The notes under the pieces were generated by a model. It saw only the letters and a list, made by a program, of their open reading frames with translations, had not been told where the DNA came from and searched no databases. Of a stretch of 37,949 nt of DNA, positions 36,176 through 37,949 are shown piece by piece. Each line of letters starts with the position of its first letter. Position 1 is the first letter of the stretch. Location: the NCBI GenBank assembly GCA_003134515.1, contig PLBM01000043.1:194-38142 (forward strand), written 5' to 3'. This DNA is from Acidimicrobiaceae bacterium. GTDB lineage: Bacteria > Actinomycetota > Acidimicrobiia > Acidimicrobiales > RAAP-2. Position numbers and translations under genes: made by a program.

Positions 36176-36675
36176 GGTGTTGCCTTCCTTTTCGCGGTGC
36201 GTCGAATCACGACCACACCGATAAGAACTCCGAGGCCGATCGCGATGACGAGACTCAGGCCTAAGGGATCGACCGGGAGCGATGAGCCAGAACACGCAGT
36301 ACTCGTCGCCGTCGCCGTCGCGGATTGACCTTCCACCGTCCAGGTGATCGATTGGTTGTGCGCCAGCACATTAAAGGCGTTCGTCACCGTACCGGTAATG
36401 AAACTCGTTGGCTGGTTGCCGTCGTACCTCGACGGAGTGACCTGATTGGAACTCCCGTCGGGGTAATTGGCGGCCGTTCCGGAATTTGAGTAGCCAAAGT
36501 ACGCGGTGAAATTGTGACCAGTATCCAGCGTCACGCACGTCACCGTGGGCACCACGTTCGCCGTAGCGGCGGCGGCTGGCGGTGACGCCGCGATGAGCGT
36601 CGCAGCCAACAGCAACGCCGTGACGCCCAAGAGACTGGAAACCTGCTTCGTTGGCGACAACCAGACTTGACTCAT
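36172..36675 (-). CDS. Secreted protein with C-terminal tripartite sorting-like tail; candidate exosortase substrate
   Basis: 167 aa; signal peptide (LLGVTALLLAATLIAASPPAAAA), central TAYFGYSNSG...NQPTSFITGTVTNAFNV region, tail LPVDPLGLSLVIAIGLGVLIGVVVIRRTAKRKATP (motif + TM + basic). Confidence 0.72.
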   Translation of the reverse strand: MSQVWLSPTKQVSSLLGVTALLLAATLIAASPPAAAATANVVPTVTCVTLDTGHNFTAYFGYSNSGTAANYPDGSSNQVTPSRYDGNQPTSFITGTVTNAFNVLAHNQSITWTVEGQSATATATSTACSGSSLPVDPLGLSLVIAIGLGVLIGVVVIRRTAKRKATP

Positions 36676-36958
36676 GTGTCTTCTCTCTGAAGACCCGGCC
36701 CAGATGGCTAGAGGTTCGTGATCTAACAGTTACTTAATCTCCTCATCCTCCTAAGTCCCGTTAGTTTCATTTCCCTCTGGAATAATCGCTCCAGGGCCAA
36801 AATGAACAATTGGAACTACGTGGTGTACTAGTAAACGGCGCCGTCCCTTCGACGTCTCGCCAATACTCAGGGTTTACGCAGGAATGGTTCAGAACCAATG
36901 CGAACTCCGAGGTAGTTTCTACATTGAAGATTCCCTACAAGATCGTCGGAGGTGTACC

Positions 36959-37558
36959 TTGCGCGCACGAATTCATCCCTTGACCATGACCCTCTGGAGC
37001 AGAGTCGTCAGTTCTTCCACGGCGTTGGCGATCGTCGCGGCGCTCGGCGTCTGGGGCCTCTCGGGACCGACGGTCTCGTCCGCTTCGACGTCGTCGTGCA
37101 CGACGTCGGACGTGGTGGTGTGGCTCAACACCTCGGGCAGCGGCGCGGCCGGAAGCGCCTACTACAACCTCAATTTCACCAATCTCTCGTCACACTCGTG
37201 CACCCTTGAGGGATATCCCGGCGTGTCAGGACTCTCGCTCGCGAGTACGCAACTCGGCAGTTCCGCCGCGCGCAACGCCGCGCACACCGCGACGCTCATC
37301 ACGCTGGCTAGTGCGCATACCGCGACGGGGCTGGCCGCGTCGAACAGCCACAACTCGGCCACAGCAATTCTTCAAATAACTGACGTGAGTAATTTTTCCG
37401 CTTCGATTTGCGGTCAAGTCACAGCCGCGGGACTACGCGTCTATCCCCCGGGTCAAAGCGTGGCGAAGGTGATTCCCTACCCCTTCGTGGGTTGCTCGAA
37501 GAGTGGATCACGTTACCTACACATCGAGGCCATCCAGAAGTACGTCGCGACGCAGTGA
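36959..37558 (+). CDS. Secreted DUF4232-like protein
   Basis: Signal peptide; LNFTNLSSHSCTLEGYPGVSGLSL, YPPGQSVAKVIPYPFVGCSKSG. GGAGG at 36948-36952 precedes an in-frame TTG at 36959; ATG at 36986 is an alternative. Confidence 0.7.
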   Translation: MRARIHPLTMTLWSRVVSSSTALAIVAALGVWGLSGPTVSSASTSSCTTSDVVVWLNTSGSGAAGSAYYNLNFTNLSSHSCTLEGYPGVSGLSLASTQLGSSAARNAAHTATLITLASAHTATGLAASNSHNSATAILQITDVSNFSASICGQVTAAGLRVYPPGQSVAKVIPYPFVGCSKSGSRYLHIEAIQKYVATQ

Positions 37559-37776
37559 GGATTCCCGTCTCATACCAATGAAATAACCGGCGTCCGTTCT
37601 CCAAGTGCTCGGCAGAAATGTTCGCCAACGCCGTCTGTTCCATCCTGAATTGACGGGGACACTATCGGCAACGAAGTTAATGTCGGGGTCTAACAACTAA
37701 CAGAAATTGCCCGATCCATCGATTGCGCGAAGCAACTCCAGAACTGTAGGAACGTGGCACTTCAGGCACCGTTTCG

Positions 37777-37818
37777 TGGGCGCTACAGGACTCGAACCTG
37801 TGACCTCAGCCGTGTGAA
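37777..37818 (-). tRNA. Truncated tRNA 3' fragment (anticodon loop to acceptor 3' strand, CAC anticodon, Val-like); probable integration-site remnant
   Basis: Reverse complement TTCACAC-GGCTG-AGGTC-ACAGG-TTCGAGT-CCTGT-AGCGCCC-A. T-arm pairs perfectly; no matching 5' anticodon stem, D-arm or acceptor 5' strand adjacent. Confidence 0.75.
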
Positions 37819-37949
37819 AGTGTTAATTCGCTTTTCACCAGACGACACGACACGGCGACAGACCACTTTGACCAGGATTAATGACAACACGAAACGACGT
37901 GAGAATACTGCACACGACGCGATTTGTGGAGCATTTTGTGGGGCAAGAT

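Noticed and set aside
36175-36279. LPXTG sortase signal in the secreted protein
   Set aside because: Tail reads LPVDPLG, which lacks the LPxTG threonine-glycine; a class C/E sortase gene is also not visible in the window.
37419-37643. 74-aa minus-strand ORF near the right end
   Set aside because: Overlaps the DUF4232-like gene antisense and shows no motif.
37777-37850. Complete tRNA gene at the right end
   Set aside because: T-arm, variable loop and acceptor 3' strand are present, but the bases beyond the anticodon loop do not pair with the 3' anticodon stem and no D-arm is visible; called as a fragment instead.
1-37949. CRISPR arrays, IS elements or rRNA genes
   Set aside because: No regularly spaced repeats, transposase motifs or rRNA sequence recognised on reading; a repeat search would be needed to exclude small elements.

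Overview
High-GC actinobacterial chromosomal window, probably Acidimicrobiia-like (lineage is inference). Roughly 1-27.4 kb is a dense, mostly minus-strand housekeeping block: rarA, aspS, hisS, relA; a plus-strand Ser/Thr kinase; secF-secD-yajC; ruvB-ruvA-ruvC; yebC; pdxT-pdxS; an M48-like protein; pimA-, PIM acyltransferase- and pgsA-like genes; a HIT protein; thrS; an mshC-like ligase; an F420:NADP oxidoreductase; a fabI-like reductase; an ABC exporter; LysE- and YczE-like membrane proteins. It resembles the mycobacterial relA-thrS neighbourhood. At 27.5-29.5 kb is a wHTH-PAS-GGDEF(degenerate)-EAL protein. The most interesting region is the tightly packed minus-strand operon at 29.6-36.7 kb: a secreted protein with a tripartite C-terminal sorting-like tail, a PIG-L deacetylase, a processive GT2 glycosyltransferase, a fusion of a compact exosortase-like membrane domain (Cys/Arg/His triad) to a helical linker and an ATP-grasp domain, a WecB-like epimerase, and a HAD hydrolase. 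I interpret it as a candidate exosortase-type protein-sorting and surface-glycan system with an unusual enzyme architecture. The right end holds a truncated 3' tRNA fragment (CAC anticodon loop to acceptor), consistent with an integration site. rarA lacks a canonical start codon and is missing from the ORF track. All calls come from reading the sequence; no searches were run.
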